Shown piece after piece: positions 34,372 through 43,431 of a stretch of 64,000 nt of DNA. The notes beneath the pieces are model-generated. The model was not told the DNA's origin, did not search any database, and worked only from the letters and a program-made list of their open reading frames with translations. This DNA comes from Thalassobaculum litoreum DSM 18839 (GTDB lineage Bacteria > Pseudomonadota > Alphaproteobacteria > Thalassobaculales > Thalassobaculaceae), in assembly GCF_900102465.1 (NCBI RefSeq), contig NZ_FNBW01000003.1, forward strand, positions 355,160 to 419,159, read 5' to 3'. The position numbers were made by a program, and so were the translations under genes. The stretch's first letter is position 1; the number at the start of each line of letters is the position of its first letter.

Positions 34372-35113
34372 TTGCGAGCTCCCCGATATTGGAGCGCCGG
34401 ACCCAGCGGTTGGCGCGCAGCTCATCCGGCGTGCCCTGGGCGATCACCTGACCCCAGTGGATGACCGAGATCTTGTCGGCCAGGGCGAAGAGGAAGCGCA
34501 TGTCGTGTTCGATCACCACGATGGTGGTGTAGCGCTTCAGTTCCCGCATCAGGTCGGTCAGCCGTGCCGTCGCCTCGGTGCCGAGGCCGGCGGTGGGCTC
34601 GTCCACGAACAGCAGCCGGGGTTCGGTGGCCAGGGCCACGCCGATCTCCAGCGCCCGGCGCTCGCCATAGGACAGCGACTTGGCGTTGACGCCCTCACGG
34701 CCCTTCAGCCCGACCCGGCCCATGATCTCGGCGGCCCGGTCCTGGGCCGCGCTGTCGCCGTCGAGCGCATGCAGCCCGTCGAATCCGCGCCGGCGGGTCG
34801 AGGGCAGGGCCATGACCACGTTGTCCAGGGCTGTGAACTCGTCGAACAGGGTCATGATCTGGAACGACCGCGAGATCCCCTTGGCGACGATCCGATGCGG
34901 CGCGACCCCGGTGATGTCCTCGCCGTCGAAGGTGACGCGGCCCCGGTCCGGCTTGTAGCGCCCGGTCAGCACGTTGAAGCAGGTGGTCTTGCCGGCCCCG
35001 TTCGGCCCCATGATGCCGGAGACCTGGCCTTCCTCGAAGGCGAGGCTGATATCCTCCAGCACGACCTGGTCGCCGAACCGCTTGTGCAGATGGGTGGCTT
35101 CGAACAGCGCCAT
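34364..35113 (-). CDS. livG: Branched-chain-type ABC transporter ATPase LivG
   Basis: A 249-residue ABC ATPase with GPNGAGKTT Walker A, LSYGERRALEIGVALA signature and LLFVDEPTAGLGTEATARLTDL, the LivG pattern. It has the longer helical domain usual for this subunit and ends with the LivG-type C-terminal tail. It starts four bases after livM and overlaps livF, so the cluster is tightly coupled. Confidence 0.92.
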   Translation of the reverse strand: MALFEATHLHKRFGDQVVLEDISLAFEEGQVSGIMGPNGAGKTTCFNVLTGRYKPDRGRVTFDGEDITGVAPHRIVAKGISRSFQIMTLFDEFTALDNVVMALPSTRRRGFDGLHALDGDSAAQDRAAEIMGRVGLKGREGVNAKSLSYGERRALEIGVALATEPRLLFVDEPTAGLGTEATARLTDLMRELKRYTTIVVIEHDMRFLFALADKISVIHWGQVIAQGTPDELRANRWVRRSNIGELANA

Positions 35114-35116
35114 GGC

Positions 35117-36157
35117 TCAGCTCCTCGATTCGGCGGGACGCGGGGCGGGCGTCGTAGCGCCGCGGCCGCGCAGGCGAGGCGCGACCCAGCCGCGCCACAT
35201 GCCGGCGATGCCGTCCGGCTTGAACATCACCAGCACGACGAACATCAGCCCGAACCAGAGCAGCCAGGCTTCGGTATAGGCGCCGAGGATGTCGCGGGCG
35301 ACGAAGTAGAGGATGACCCCGAGCACCGGTCCCCAGAAGCTCACGAACCCGCCGCCGATCAGCACGATCAGCACGATGGTGCCGGACCATTGCAGGCTCA
35401 TGATGTTGATGTACGCACCCTCCTGCGCCATGGCGAACAGCCCCCCGGCCAGCCCGGCGATGCCGCAGGACAGGGTGAAGGCCGCCCATTTGTAGAGCCG
35501 CACCGGATAGCCGATGAAGGCGACGCGGGTCTCGTTCTGCTTGATCGCCCGCAGGGTGCGCCCGAACGGCGAGTTGGTCAGCCGCCACAGCAGGACGATC
35601 AGGACCATCATCACCGCGTAGCAGAAATAGTAGAGCGCGGTGTTCGACTGGATGGAGACCTCGGCCACGCCGAAATCGGCCGGCAGGCGGGCGATGTTCA
35701 GCAACCCGTCCTCGCCCTTGGTGACGTCGGTCCATTTGCTGGCGATGAAGTAGAAGATCTGGCCGAAGGCGATGCTCATCAGCGCGAAATAGATGCCGCG
35801 GCGGTGGGCCAGGAACAGGGCGGTCACCGCGCCGAAGGCACCGGTCACCACGATCGCGGCGGCGAGGCAGAACCACAGGTTGGCCCAGACCTCGAACTGC
35901 GCCAGCCCGAAGGCATAGGCGCCGATGCCGAAGAACGCGCCATGGCCGAAGGACGGCAGGCCGGTGTAGCCGAGCAGCAGGTTGAAGCCGAGAGCGAAGA
36001 CGATCCAGATCAGCACCTCGACCCCGAGATACTGGTACAGGCCGACGGTCTCGATCCACAGGGGCAGGGTGGCGAAGACCACGGCCATGACCAGGATCGG
36101 TCTGGTGATCCAGGCGGTGGTCTCGCGCCGGTCGTACTGCATGGCGGGCAGGGTCAT
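35117..36157 (-). CDS. livM: Branched-chain-type ABC transporter permease LivM
   Basis: A 346-residue inner-membrane permease with nine to ten hydrophobic segments and LivM motifs: FALGFNLLLGYTGLPSFGHG near residues 55-75 and the TNSPFGRTLRAIKQNETRVAF coupling helix that contacts the ATPases. The Arg/Ala-rich C-terminal tail is longer than usual. It lies eleven bases after livH. Confidence 0.92.
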   Translation of the reverse strand: MTLPAMQYDRRETTAWITRPILVMAVVFATLPLWIETVGLYQYLGVEVLIWIVFALGFNLLLGYTGLPSFGHGAFFGIGAYAFGLAQFEVWANLWFCLAAAIVVTGAFGAVTALFLAHRRGIYFALMSIAFGQIFYFIASKWTDVTKGEDGLLNIARLPADFGVAEVSIQSNTALYYFCYAVMMVLIVLLWRLTNSPFGRTLRAIKQNETRVAFIGYPVRLYKWAAFTLSCGIAGLAGGLFAMAQEGAYINIMSLQWSGTIVLIVLIGGGFVSFWGPVLGVILYFVARDILGAYTEAWLLWFGLMFVVLVMFKPDGIAGMWRGWVAPRLRGRGATTPAPRPAESRS

Positions 36158-36167
36158 GACAGGCTCC

Positions 36168-37091
36168 TCACGACTCGAGCACGCTGGCCTTGCCGGCCAG
36201 CCCGCGCGAGCGGAACGTCACCACTGCAAGCAGCAGCAGATACATGGACAACAGCGACCAGTCGGTGGCGAAGGCGGCGGTCAGGCCGACCACGAGGCCG
36301 ACCAGCAGCCCGGCGCTGACCGCACCCCAGAAGCTGCCGACCCCACCCAGCACGATCACCACGAAGGCCGGCACGACCGCGTCGACGCCGACCACCGGCC
36401 GGATGCCCCAGATCGGCGCCATGATGATGCCGGCGATGGCGGCCAGCGCGGCCCCGAAGGCGAAGACGAACAGCCGCAGGCGCGACAGGTTGTGGCCGAG
36501 CGCGCGCACCATCTCGCCGTCATGGGCGCCGGCCTTGATGATGGCGCCGTAGGGCGTGCGGTTCAGGAACAGCCACAGCAGCCCGATCATCGCGGCGGCG
36601 AAGATGGCGGCGTAGATCCGGTAGGTGGAATAGATCAGGTCGCCGGCGATGAAGCCGCCGGAAATACCGCGCGGGATCGGCAGGTAATATTCGCTGCTGC
36701 CCCAGATCTCCCGGATGCCCTCCTCCAGCACCAGCGCGGCGCCGAAAGTGAGCAGCAGGCCGTAGAGCGGGTCCTGGCCGTAGGTCCGGCGCAGGCAGAG
36801 TTCCAGCCCGGCGCCGACCACGGCCACGACAAGCGGCCCGACGATCAGCGCGATCACGTAGCGGGGCACGTCGGGCAGCGCGTAGTACGGCTCCATGAAG
36901 GCGTAGGGCAGGCCGCCGTCCGGCACCATGACCGCCAGTGCGACATAGGCGCCGAGCGCGAACAGCGAGCCATGGGCGAGGTTGATCACCTCCATCACGC
37001 CGATGATCAGCATGAATCCCAGGGCGAGCAGCGCGAACAGCAGCCCGAGGGCGAGGCCGTTGATGATGTGCGGAATCAGGTCATAGAGCAT
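36168..37091 (-). CDS. livH: Branched-chain-type ABC transporter permease LivH
   Basis: A 307-residue permease with the LivH N-terminus (GLALGLLFALLALGFMLIIG), the following EVINLAHGSLFALGAY motif and eight membrane segments. It pairs with LivM to form the channel. It is separated from the binding-protein gene by about 100 nt that include a hairpin, so its expression may be lower than that of the binding protein. Confidence 0.92.
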   Translation of the reverse strand: MLYDLIPHIINGLALGLLFALLALGFMLIIGVMEVINLAHGSLFALGAYVALAVMVPDGGLPYAFMEPYYALPDVPRYVIALIVGPLVVAVVGAGLELCLRRTYGQDPLYGLLLTFGAALVLEEGIREIWGSSEYYLPIPRGISGGFIAGDLIYSTYRIYAAIFAAAMIGLLWLFLNRTPYGAIIKAGAHDGEMVRALGHNLSRLRLFVFAFGAALAAIAGIIMAPIWGIRPVVGVDAVVPAFVVIVLGGVGSFWGAVSAGLLVGLVVGLTAAFATDWSLLSMYLLLLAVVTFRSRGLAGKASVLES

Positions 37092-37134
37092 GGGTCGGAA
37101 GCCGCCGCCGATGACTGGAGTTCAGGAAAAGGAC

Positions 37135-37160
37135 GGGGGAGCCCGGGACGGGACTCCCCC
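37135..37160 (-). terminator. Hairpin between livK-like and livH genes
   Basis: GGGGGAG at 37135-37141 pairs with CTCCCCC at 37154-37160. On the minus strand the stem is followed shortly by a T-rich stretch (CCTTTTCC). It lies about 35 bases after the binding-protein stop and before the permease gene, where partial termination would give more binding protein than transporter. Confidence 0.55.
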
Positions 37161-37193
37161 GCAGGGACGGAGGCGAGGATCGCCTCTGCGCGG

Positions 37194-38489
37194 TCAGCCC
37201 TGGTCGTAGCTGGGCGTGTCCGCGTAGCTCTCCAGCTTGCACTCGTCGCCGGCCGACGAGCGGATCGCTTCCGGATCCGACCAGCTCAGGATGTTGAAGT
37301 AGTCGGTGTCGTCGCGCGGCTTGGCGTTGCCCTCGGCCAGGTAGATGGTCTGCTGCACCTGGTGCGAGTTCGCATCGATCACCGCGTCGAAGTGCTGCAT
37401 GCGGTCCTTGGCGGTCATCACGCGACCCTCCAGGGCCTTGATGACCTTCATGTTGTCGGTGGAGCCGACCTCCTCGACCACCCGCAGCAGCTCGCGCATG
37501 GCGACATAGCCGTTATAGGTGACGTTGCCCGGCACGCTGATCCGCGTGGTCGGGTACATCTCCTGGTACTGCTTCACGAATTCCGGAACGCCCGGCAGGT
37601 CGAGATAGTGGTACCAGGTGGTGCCGAACACGCCGAAGGCGGCATCGGCGCCGAGGCCGAAGATGTCCGGCCAGTCCTGCTGGTTGTTGATCCAGGCCGG
37701 GTTGCGGTCGAGGCCCATGTCGTGGACCTGCTGGCGCATCACCTTGAAGTCGTCGCCGCCGACCGCGGCCGCCACGACATCGGGCTTCATCTGCTGGATC
37801 TTCAGCAGCACGCTCGACCAGTCGCGGGTGCCGACCGGGATTGCGATCTCGTCCATCACCGTGGCGCCGTACTCGGTGGCGACCTTCTTGGTGGCGGCGT
37901 TGGTGTTCTGGCCCCAGACGTAGTCGTTGTAGATCAGCAGCCAGTTGTTGCCGAAGCTGTTGATGGCGTTGCGCGCGGCGGCCTTGGAGAAGTTCTCGCC
38001 ATTGCCGTCCCACACGAACTTCACCCGGTGGCAGTTCGCCCCGCTCTCGGTCGGCGAGCTGGAATTGGTGTTGAAGTAGACGCAGCCGTATTTCTGCGCC
38101 ACCTGGCTGATGGCGTTCGCCGTGCCCGACTGCACCGCGCCGGCCAGGAAATGGACGTTCTCGCGGGTGATCATCCGCTCGGCGACGCGGGTGCCGGTCT
38201 GCGGGTTGGTCTCGGTGTCCATCCATACGGTTTCGATCTTGCGACCGAGCACGCCACCCTTGGCGTTGAACTCGGCGACCGCCATCTCCGAGCCGCGCTT
38301 CTCGGCCTGTCCGGAATTGGCGAACTGTCCGCTGGCGTCGTGGGTGAGGCCGATGCGGATCGGCTTGTCGGAGGCTGCGGCATAGACCCGGTTATGGGTC
38401 CAGGGACCGAACAGCGCGGCACCGCCCGCCGCGCCGCCGAGGAGAGAGGTCTTCAGGAAACTGCGTCGATTCACTGCCTTCATGGACAT
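37194..38489 (-). CDS. Liv-type periplasmic substrate-binding protein (Tat signal)
   Basis: A 431-residue binding protein with an N-terminal Tat signal (NRRSFLKTSLLGG) and the LivK/type I periplasmic fold: IRIGLTHDASGQFANSGQAE, then KIETVWMDTETNPQTG and VHFLAGAVQSGTANAISQVA. Residues in between lack the Cys pair of classical LivK. It is the first gene of a leftward operon with LivH, LivM, LivG and LivF. Many relatives bind amides, aromatic acids or polyols, so the ligand is open. The oxidoreductases at the operon end suggest a hydroxylated compound. Confidence 0.9.
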   Translation of the reverse strand: MSMKAVNRRSFLKTSLLGGAAGGAALFGPWTHNRVYAAASDKPIRIGLTHDASGQFANSGQAEKRGSEMAVAEFNAKGGVLGRKIETVWMDTETNPQTGTRVAERMITRENVHFLAGAVQSGTANAISQVAQKYGCVYFNTNSSSPTESGANCHRVKFVWDGNGENFSKAAARNAINSFGNNWLLIYNDYVWGQNTNAATKKVATEYGATVMDEIAIPVGTRDWSSVLLKIQQMKPDVVAAAVGGDDFKVMRQQVHDMGLDRNPAWINNQQDWPDIFGLGADAAFGVFGTTWYHYLDLPGVPEFVKQYQEMYPTTRISVPGNVTYNGYVAMRELLRVVEEVGSTDNMKVIKALEGRVMTAKDRMQHFDAVIDANSHQVQQTIYLAEGNAKPRDDTDYFNILSWSDPEAIRSSAGDECKLESYADTPSYDQG

Positions 38490-38561
38490 GGGGTTTCCTC
38501 CTGTTTTCGTTTTCTCGCCCGGTCCCGTTGAGCGGCCGGTGCGTTGGTTCCCCGCCGGCCG

Positions 38562-38984
38562 TTACGGTTCGACGGAGACAGTCTCCGGGTCCGCCGGGAC
38601 CAGGATCTCCATGGCTGTGTAGTCGTCGGAATATTCGAGGACCCGGTGGTGGATGCCGGGCTCCTGGTACATCGCCGTGCCCGGCTCCATCAGGATCTCG
38701 CCCTGGCCCTCGAACTCCACCCGCGCCCAGCCCTTGAGCACGTAGACCATCTGGAAATCGACCTTGTGGTAGTGCAGGTCGCCGCGGCCCGGGCAGGGCG
38801 CGTTCGGCCGGTGGATATGGGCGCGGAACTTGCCGCCGGTCTTCTCCGCCATGCCGAGGTCGCGGTAGTCGAAGAACCCGCGGAAGCCCGGCTCCCAGGC
38901 CGCGTCGCGTTCGTGCTGAACATGGAAGGCGCCGCGGCCGAACCCCTTCGGCTCGAACTCGTCGCCCTTGTCGGATCCGGTCAT
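38562..38984 (-). CDS. Cupin-domain protein
   Basis: A 140-residue single-domain cupin. The first conserved motif shows as GDLHYHKVDFQMVYVLKGWA and the second as MEPGTAMYQEPGIHHRVLEYSDD, with the His and Glu ligands for a metal partly present. Such proteins are often isomerases, dioxygenases or ligand sensors. It is divergent from the rpiR-type regulator and precedes the Liv operon, and four palindromic sites lie in the shared promoter region. A role in the same pathway is therefore likely. Confidence 0.85.
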   Translation of the reverse strand: MTGSDKGDEFEPKGFGRGAFHVQHERDAAWEPGFRGFFDYRDLGMAEKTGGKFRAHIHRPNAPCPGRGDLHYHKVDFQMVYVLKGWARVEFEGQGEILMEPGTAMYQEPGIHHRVLEYSDDYTAMEILVPADPETVSVEP

Positions 38985-39004
38985 GCCGCGTCCCCCTTTC
39001 CGTC

Positions 39005-39102
39005 GAATGGAAATTTCATTCGTTATTCAGAAAAGAACGAAAATTCGTTCCTGTGGTCAATATGGAAATTTCAAGTTTTTGATCTAGAATGAAAATTCAT
39101 TC
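39005..39102. promoter_or_regulatory. Four palindromic operator-like sites in a divergent promoter region
   Basis: Palindromes of the type GAAT/C-G-AAA-TT-C-A/G-TTC occur at 39005-39021, 39035-39050, a partial one at 39063-39073, and 39087-39102. Centre spacings are about 30, 26 and 26 bases. The region is AT-rich in a GC-rich genome and lies between the cupin gene and the RpiR regulator. RpiR proteins commonly bind GAAA-N-TTTC-type palindromes, so autoregulation and control of the cupin and Liv genes are the likely uses. Confidence 0.75.
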
Positions 39103-39171
39103 AATTTCTTGCCCGCACGGGGTCCTGGCGGGTATAGGCAGGACAGGCGGGAACGACGGAAAGCGACTGGG

Positions 39172-40026
39172 ATGAGCGTGGATAACTCGGGCGGCCCGCA
39201 GTCCTTCGACGCCCTGCGGCACGCGTTACAGGAACGCTACGACGAGCTCAGCCCGCATCTGCAGCGCCTGGCCCGCTTCGCCCTGGACGACCCCAACGCC
39301 TTCGCCCTGGAAACCGTCAACCGGCTCGCCGAGGTGGTGGAGGTGCAGCCCTCGACCCTGATCCGGTTCGCCAAGGAGCTCGGCTATTCCGGGTTTTCCG
39401 AGATGCAGAAGGTCTTCAAGCTGCGGCTGATCGAGGGCGCGCCGGCCTATCGCGAGCGGATCTACCGCCACAGGGAGTCGCTGGAGCGGGCGGCCAAGGA
39501 CGATCCGGCGGCGATCCTGAACGAATTCACCGACGCCTCGATCATGTGTCTGGAGCGGCTGCGCGACACGGTCCAGCCGGAGACACTGGCGCGCGCCATC
39601 GCCATGATGGATCAGGCCGACACGATTTATGTGATCGGCCAGCGCCGGGCGTTTCCCATCGCCTCCTATCTGGCCTATGGGCTGACCCGGCTTGAGCGCC
39701 GCTGCCAACTGCTGGACTTCGTCGGCGGCATGGTGCCGCAGCAGGTCGCCACCCTGCGGCAGAGCGACCTGCTGATCGCCATCGCCTTCGCCGAGTACAC
39801 GCCGGCGGTGGTCGATGCGGTGACCGACGTCCATATCCGGGGCATTCCGATGTTCACGCTCACCGATGTGCCGACCAGCCCGCTCGCCCGGCAGAGCGAG
39901 GTCTATTTCTGCGTCGACGACGCCGATATCCACCGCTTCCGGCCGATCGCCGCCTCGATCAGCCTGGTTCAGTCGCTGATTATCGGCCTCAGCTATTTTC
40001 AGGATTCAGGCAAGGGCGGCGACTGA
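39172..40026 (+). CDS. RpiR-family transcriptional regulator (HTH plus SIS)
   Basis: A 284-residue regulator. Residues 10-90 form the RpiR helix-turn-helix domain (LSPHLQRLARFALDDPNAFA, then STLIRFAKELGYSGFSEMQK) and residues 125-270 the sugar-isomerase SIS fold (VIGQRRAFPIASYLAYGLTR and DLLIAIAFAEYTPAVVDA). Its effector should be a phosphorylated sugar or similar acid. It probably controls the divergent cupin and the Liv operon, given the four operator-like palindromes in between. The ATG at 39172 is the start supported by domain position. Confidence 0.92.
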   Translation: MSVDNSGGPQSFDALRHALQERYDELSPHLQRLARFALDDPNAFALETVNRLAEVVEVQPSTLIRFAKELGYSGFSEMQKVFKLRLIEGAPAYRERIYRHRESLERAAKDDPAAILNEFTDASIMCLERLRDTVQPETLARAIAMMDQADTIYVIGQRRAFPIASYLAYGLTRLERRCQLLDFVGGMVPQQVATLRQSDLLIAIAFAEYTPAVVDAVTDVHIRGIPMFTLTDVPTSPLARQSEVYFCVDDADIHRFRPIAASISLVQSLIIGLSYFQDSGKGGD

Positions 40027-40132
40027 CGCCTACGCCGGCGCGCACGATCGCCGCCGCGGGTTGGGCGAAACACGACGTCCTTCGTCACCCGGCAGGGTAA
40101 TGGAAATTGCGTGTTGTCTTTCGGGGTTCGGA

Positions 40133-40208
<76 letters not shown>

Positions 40209-40453
40209 ATCCGTGCGGGCCGCCGGAGATGCCGCGGTTCCGCGAAAGAGGCGGCCTTATAGCGGGTCGATTCCGGTTTGTCGAGAGCGTCGGCAGGGTA
40301 TTTTGATCGGTATTCCGTCACGGGCCGTCCTCTCCGTGCCGGGCGGCCGTCGCACCGGGCGACCGTCACGTCGGCCGGAGCAGCCAGCCCCTCTCGCCGG
40401 CGCCGCGCCTCGTGCTAAGACGGAGCCGCAACCAAATACCGGAGGAATGCGCG

Positions 40454-41257
40454 ATGAGTGTGGCCGATCTGGCGCCCGAGACCCTGACCCTGGAGATGGT
40501 CGACGAGCATGTGCTGCTGGTCACCCTCGACCGGCCGGATGTGCGCAACGCGCTGAACACCCAGATGGGCTTCGACCTGCGCGACCTGTGGGTCGAACTC
40601 TACCGCGATGCCGGCGAGGTGCGCTGCGTCGTGCTGACCGGGCGCGGCGACAAGGCGTTCTGCGCCGGCGGCGACCTGAAGGAACGCAACGGCATGACCG
40701 ATGCCGACTGGCGCCGCCAGCACGCCCTGTTCGAGCAGATGGTCAAGGCGCAGCTCGACTGCCCGGTGCCGATCGTCGCCGCGGTCAACGGAGCGGCCTT
40801 CGCCGGCGGGCTGGAGATCGTGCTCGGCTGCGACTTCGCCTATGCCGCGCCGACCGCCCGCTTCGCCCTGACCGAGGTCACCCTCGGCATCATCCCGGGG
40901 GCGGCCGGGACCCAGAACCTGCCGCGCGCCGTCGGCCTGCGCCGGGCCAAGGAGATCATCCTCACCGGCCGGCCGTTCTCCGCCGAGGACGCGCTGGCCT
41001 GGGGCGCGGTCAACCGGATCTGCGCCGACGGGACCCTGCTGGACGCCGCGCTGGACACCGCCCGGGCGATCGCCGGCAACGCGCCGATCTCCGTGCGCCA
41101 GGCCAAGAAGTCGATCAACGCCTCGGAGATGATGGACCTGAAGAACGGCTACGATTTCGAGATCGAGGCCTATAACCGCACCGTGCCGACCGAGGACCGC
41201 CTGGAGGGCGTGCGCGCCTTCAACGAGAAGCGCCAGCCGGTCTACAAGGGGCGCTGA
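40454..41257 (+). CDS. Enoyl-CoA hydratase/crotonase-family protein
   Basis: A 267-residue crotonase. The oxyanion-hole segments read FCAGGDLKERNGM and NGAAFAGGLEIVLGCDFAYA, where the Glu in GGLE corresponds to a catalytic Glu of enoyl-CoA hydratases; TEVTLGIIPGAAGTQ follows. The DLKER stretch is reminiscent of methylglutaconyl-CoA hydratase (AUH). GGAGG about nine bases upstream supports the ATG at 40454. It precedes the O-antigen-ligase-like gene by six bases but the two have no evident functional link. Confidence 0.88.
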   Translation: MSVADLAPETLTLEMVDEHVLLVTLDRPDVRNALNTQMGFDLRDLWVELYRDAGEVRCVVLTGRGDKAFCAGGDLKERNGMTDADWRRQHALFEQMVKAQLDCPVPIVAAVNGAAFAGGLEIVLGCDFAYAAPTARFALTEVTLGIIPGAAGTQNLPRAVGLRRAKEIILTGRPFSAEDALAWGAVNRICADGTLLDAALDTARAIAGNAPISVRQAKKSINASEMMDLKNGYDFEIEAYNRTVPTEDRLEGVRAFNEKRQPVYKGR

Positions 41258-41263
41258 CACAAC

Positions 41264-42481
41264 ATGCGGGGACCTCTGCCGGCGGCGGTGACCGACGGGC
41301 GGGCGGCGAGCTGGATCGCCGCCGTCATCCTGCTGGCATTCCCGACCGTGGGCATGCTCGCCAAGCACGGCATGAGCACGCTCGGGATTACCCTGGCCGT
41401 GCTGCTGGGCGCGCTGCTGCTGCTCGACCGGCGGCTGCCGTGGCCGGGCTGGGCCCTGGTGGCGCCGGTGGCGGCGCTGCTGGCGGTGCAGGCGCTCGAC
41501 CTGCTCGTCGCACCGTCCTGCCCGCCCTGCGCGGATCGCTGGCCGCAGGCGGCTGGGGCCGCGGTGCTGCTGCTGCCCCTGGCGGCCGGCGGGACGGTCG
41601 CGGCCGCGCGGCTGGATCGGGCGCTGGTGCGCCGGGCCCTGGTGGCGGGCGTGCTGATCGGAGCGCTGGTGGCGCTGGTCGAGCTCGGGCTGGACGCGCC
41701 GATCTACCGCCTGCTCAACGGCCGCGATCCGGGAGAGGCGGTTTCCCTGTCGCGGTACAACCGGGGCATTGTCGCGCTGGTGCTGCTGGCCCTGGTGGCG
41801 GGCGGGGTGCTGTGGGGCGAAGGCCGCCGGGTGTGGGCGGTCGCGCTGCTGGCGGCGGTCGGGGCGGTGTCCATGCTCGGGATTTCGCTGATCGCCCATC
41901 TCTGCCTGCTGCTCGGGCTGGTCACGCTGGTCGCCGGTGCGGTGGCCGAGCGGCTGGTGCGGGTCGCGATGGTCGTGGTGGTGGCGGTGCAGATGCTGTC
42001 GGCGCCCTGGGCGGCGAACGCGGTCTACGACTGGGTGATCACGGACAATGTCGCGATCTCCGACTTGGCGATCCGGCATCGGCTGGAGCTGTGGGATCAC
42101 GGCGGCGCCCTGGCGCGGGAGCGGCCGTGGACCGGTTGGGGGCTGGACGCCTTCGATCACCGGCCGATCGACCCGGAGCGGCTGGCGAAGGCGCAACGGA
42201 TGACCAAGCCGGAGCCGCATCCGCACAATGCGGGGCTGCAGCTCTGGGTCGAGACCGGGGTGGTCGGCGTGTTGCTGGGGATCGCGTTCCTGGCGGCGGT
42301 CGCCTGGCAGATCGGCCGGCTGCCACGGGCGCTGCGCCCGTGGGCGACGGCGCTGCTGGCGGTGGGTCTGCTCCCGGGGCTGGTGTCCTTCGGGCTCTGG
42401 CAGACCACCTACCTGGCGATGGCGGCGGTGGCGGCCTTCGCGGTCGGGCTGCTGCGGGACAAGGATGTTCGGGCGGAGTAG
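41264..42481 (+). CDS. O-antigen ligase/polymerase-like membrane protein
   Basis: A 405-residue protein with ten to twelve hydrophobic segments. The periplasmic loop carries RLELWDHGGALARERPWTGW, GLDAFDH and then PHNAGLQLWVETGVVG, the pattern of WaaL/Wzy-type (PF04932) enzymes in which the conserved His and Arg act in glycan transfer. It could join O-antigen to lipid A or polymerise sugar repeats. No other polysaccharide gene is in the window, so a standalone ligase role is more likely than part of a polymerising cluster. Confidence 0.82.
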   Translation: MRGPLPAAVTDGRAASWIAAVILLAFPTVGMLAKHGMSTLGITLAVLLGALLLLDRRLPWPGWALVAPVAALLAVQALDLLVAPSCPPCADRWPQAAGAAVLLLPLAAGGTVAAARLDRALVRRALVAGVLIGALVALVELGLDAPIYRLLNGRDPGEAVSLSRYNRGIVALVLLALVAGGVLWGEGRRVWAVALLAAVGAVSMLGISLIAHLCLLLGLVTLVAGAVAERLVRVAMVVVVAVQMLSAPWAANAVYDWVITDNVAISDLAIRHRLELWDHGGALARERPWTGWGLDAFDHRPIDPERLAKAQRMTKPEPHPHNAGLQLWVETGVVGVLLGIAFLAAVAWQIGRLPRALRPWATALLAVGLLPGLVSFGLWQTTYLAMAAVAAFAVGLLRDKDVRAE

Positions 42482-42517
42482 CGGTGCCGCCGTCTCCCAA
42501 ACCACTCCTCAAATCAC

Positions 42518-42626
42518 TTCCCGGCCCTGTGCCGGGACCCACGCTTGGGATGGTCCTGTCGTCCGGACAGTGGCGTGTGCGACCGGGCTGGCCTTGCCGT
42601 GGGCCCCGGCACAGGGCCGGGGAGTG
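42518..42626. repeat. Palindromic intergenic repeat, copy A
   Basis: Two palindromic arms (CCCGGCCCTGTGCCGGG at 42519 onward and CCCCGGCACAGGGCCGGGG near 42604) in inverted orientation flank about 70 bases. The same arrangement recurs at 48728, 48906, 51183 and 54697 with variations. This copy lies in the convergent gap between the ligase-like gene and the ParA-like gene. Similar REP/BIME-type repeats occur in many alphaproteobacteria. Confidence 0.75.
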
Positions 42627-42667
42627 TGTAAAAAGCGGGAAGAGGAGAGGAGAGGAGGGGAGCCCAC

Positions 42668-43411
42668 CTACCCAGTCGCCGCGTCCGCCGCGTCCCACAG
42701 CGCGCGGTAGGCGCCGGCGACCGCCGTGCGTGGGGCGAAGGCGGTCAGCGGTTCGCGCTCCACGCCCATGCGCTCCACCGCGCTGGCGTAGGGGATGCTC
42801 ACCCCCAGCACGTTGCCGTGCTTCTTCGGAAAGCTCTCCAGGATCTCCCGGTGCAGCGCCTTGCGGCGATCGACCATGGAGAAGAACGGCAGCAGCTTCA
42901 GTCCCTTGATCTTCTGTTCCGCCTTGAACGCCTCCAGCTGGTCGTAGGTGCGCAGCGACAGGGTCGTGGGGATCAGCGGGATGATCAGCGCGTCGGCCGC
43001 CTCGAACACCGCCTCCGACACCAGCGACACGCTGGGCGGGCAGTCGAGCATGATGATGTCGTAGTCGTCTCCCAGCGGTTTCAGCAGCTTGCGCAGGCGC
43101 CGCGTCGATTTCTTCTCGGCCTCCAGCAGCAGGTCGAGATTGCGGAAGCGGAAATCCGCCGGGATCAGGTCCAGGTTCTCGTGGTCGGTGGCCTTGATCA
43201 GGTCGTCCAGGTCGCGCTTGCCGCTGACCAGGCCCTTGCCGCCGCCCTTCACCCTGGTCTTGACCCGGAAGTAGAAGCTGGCCGCGCCCTGGGGGTCGAG
43301 GTCGATGACCAGCACCCGATGGCCGCGCGTGGCGGCCACATGGGCCAGGTTGACGGCCGCCGCCGTCTTTCCCACCCCGCCCTTGATGTTGTAGCTCGCC
43401 AGGATCCGCAT
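42668..43411 (-). CDS. ParA-family ATPase beside a CHAD protein
   Basis: A 247-residue ATPase with deviant Walker A IKGGVGKTA (residues 9-17), Walker A' VLVIDLDPQGAAS and Walker B IIMLDCPPSVS, as in ParA/McdA. A good ribosome site (GGAGG) lies before the ATG at 43411. There is no N-terminal HTH as in plasmid ParA. It follows the CYTH/CHAD gene by 20 nt in the same direction, as the last gene of a three-gene operon. CHAD proteins bind polyphosphate, so the ATPase may distribute polyphosphate granules. That is my inference, not something shown. Confidence 0.88.
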   Translation of the reverse strand: MRILASYNIKGGVGKTAAAVNLAHVAATRGHRVLVIDLDPQGAASFYFRVKTRVKGGGKGLVSGKRDLDDLIKATDHENLDLIPADFRFRNLDLLLEAEKKSTRRLRKLLKPLGDDYDIIMLDCPPSVSLVSEAVFEAADALIIPLIPTTLSLRTYDQLEAFKAEQKIKGLKLLPFFSMVDRRKALHREILESFPKKHGNVLGVSIPYASAVERMGVEREPLTAFAPRTAVAGAYRALWDAADAATG

Positions 43412-43431
43412 CACTCCTCCTTCGTGCCGCG

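Noticed and set aside
35982..38531. An 849-residue plus-strand frame opposite the livH and binding-protein genes
   Set aside because: Antisense shadow of genes with strong family motifs.
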